DNA of 64,000 bases from an uncultured Holophagaceae bacterium (GTDB lineage Bacteria; Acidobacteriota; Holophagae; Holophagales; Holophagaceae), in the NCBI GenBank assembly GCA_903884655.1, contig CAISFO010000047.1, positions 25,328 to 89,327 of the forward strand. The letters run 5' to 3'. Position numbers and translations under genes: made by a program. Numbering within the stretch: position 1 is the stretch's first letter; each line of letters begins with the position of its first letter. Positions 63,637 through 64,000 of this stretch are shown here, piece after piece. The notes under the pieces are model-generated. The model was not told where the DNA came from. It made no database searches and was given only the letters and a program-made list of their open reading frames with translations.

Positions 63637-63670
63637 CCCGAGGCGTGCCTTGATGGCACGCCGAATCGGG
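63637..63670. other. Strong hairpin next to the tRNA-like fragment
   Basis: CCCGA+GGCGTGCC pairs with GGCACGCC+TCGGG around TTGAT, with a 3-base bulge: 13 bp in all. Function unknown; it may be part of the same remnant or a transcript end. Confidence 0.4.
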
Positions 63671-64000
63671 ACCGGCGACTGGTGAAGCCAGGCGCAGTTC
63701 GATGCCCGCTCGAACAGTCGACCACTTCACCTCCGGAACTGAAACCTGGTATTCACGTGGGTTCCTCCTTCTGCCCCGGGGGCTTGTCAAAGAGCATTCC
63801 AGACCCCTGCCAGGGTTGGTCGGATCCCTGAAATTTTGGGTCAATTGATGTGCCAATAGCCTGAATCCGTGAGGTTCGGTGACTTAACTCGATTCAAGGC
63901 AAGCTATGTCATCAGTAAGGATGCCAAAGCCCGGCTGCCCAGCCTCACAGCGTCTGTGAAAAGGCGCTTCACCCCAGCCCAATGCTTTCGAGGTGTTTCT
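63671..64000. other. No gene recognised
   Basis: The short open frames here resemble the meaningless peptides that arise from tRNA-flanking sequence. I see no coding, RNA or repeat signal I can support. The composition is less GC-rich than upstream. Confidence 0.4.

Noticed and set aside
63602..63700. Possible selenocysteine tRNA on the minus strand (a loop with TCA and a GCGGTCCC-like arm)
   Set aside because: No matching acceptor strand, no long D-arm, and the loop lacks the expected U before the anticodon.
63583..63856. Two short open frames after tRNA-Thr
   Set aside because: They begin with peptides of the QDSNLR type that arise from reading tRNA sequence; no ribosome binding site or coding bias.

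Overview
The window is high-GC, densely coded bacterial chromosome with short intergenic gaps and many ATGA/TGATG start-stop overlaps. The gene content fits a Gram-negative anaerobe or facultative anaerobe: an LPS export cluster, lpxC, two large multihaem c/b cytochromes of the type used for quinol oxidation during metal or extracellular electron respiration, the futalosine menaquinone route, and a methylmalonyl-CoA mutase large subunit. My best guess is an Acidobacteriota of the Holophagae/Geothrix type. This is inferred from gene content, not from a marker gene. No phage, transposase, plasmid or CRISPR array was seen.

Layout. (1) 1-6.8 kb: a translationally coupled envelope operon. It holds a large orphan protein cut by the window edge, a secreted YfaA-like protein, a YfaQ-like protein combining a penicillin-binding-like domain with a SpoIID-like domain, and a shorter paralogue with degraded motifs. 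A GIY-YIG protein ends the operon. (2) 6.7-10.8 kb: rpe and a YtcJ-type amidohydrolase on the minus strand, then the mutase. (3) 10.9-16.5 kb: a cytochrome island with two small monohaem proteins, two tandem 11-haem c/b cytochromes and a small dihaem protein. Three of these have CRP/FNR-like GTGA-N6-TCAC sites or part-sites upstream, and strong terminators separate the units. (4) 16.5-21.9 kb, minus strand: a phosphohexomutase, pmbA/tldE, and a dephospho-CoA kinase frame that runs without a stop into tldD. (5) 22-32.4 kb: accA, recJ, then an lpt-rpoN-hpf cluster (long LptC/LptA-like protein, lptB, rpoN, hpf) interrupted by a 1090-residue sortilin/VPS10-type propeller protein. (6) 32.5-33.8 kb: a zinc-ribbon microprotein and mqnC.

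(7) 33.8-43.2 kb: a sigma-54 activator with PAS domains, an AT-rich promoter region with related palindromes and a well-spaced -24/-12 promoter, then gabD, a complete branched-chain-type ABC importer and an iron alcohol dehydrogenase. Together these suggest uptake and oxidation of a C4 hydroxy acid, possibly 4-hydroxybutyrate, through succinate semialdehyde to succinate. (8) 43.3-54 kb, minus strand: rlpA-ispD-lpxC, then a compact histidine operon hisD-hisC::HAD-hisB-hisH-hisA-hisF-hisIE-hisZ-hisG. The HAD domain fused to HisC probably supplies the otherwise missing histidinol-phosphate phosphatase. (9) 54-59 kb, minus strand: a PATAN/DUF4388-SPOR membrane protein, tyrS, a small membrane protein and a PIN-PhoH ATPase. 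(10) 59-64 kb: two tandem prolyl oligopeptidases (one cytoplasmic, one exported), tRNA-Thr(CGT) with a large palindromic terminator, and a tRNA-like fragment in inverted orientation. No gene was recognised in the last ~330 bases.
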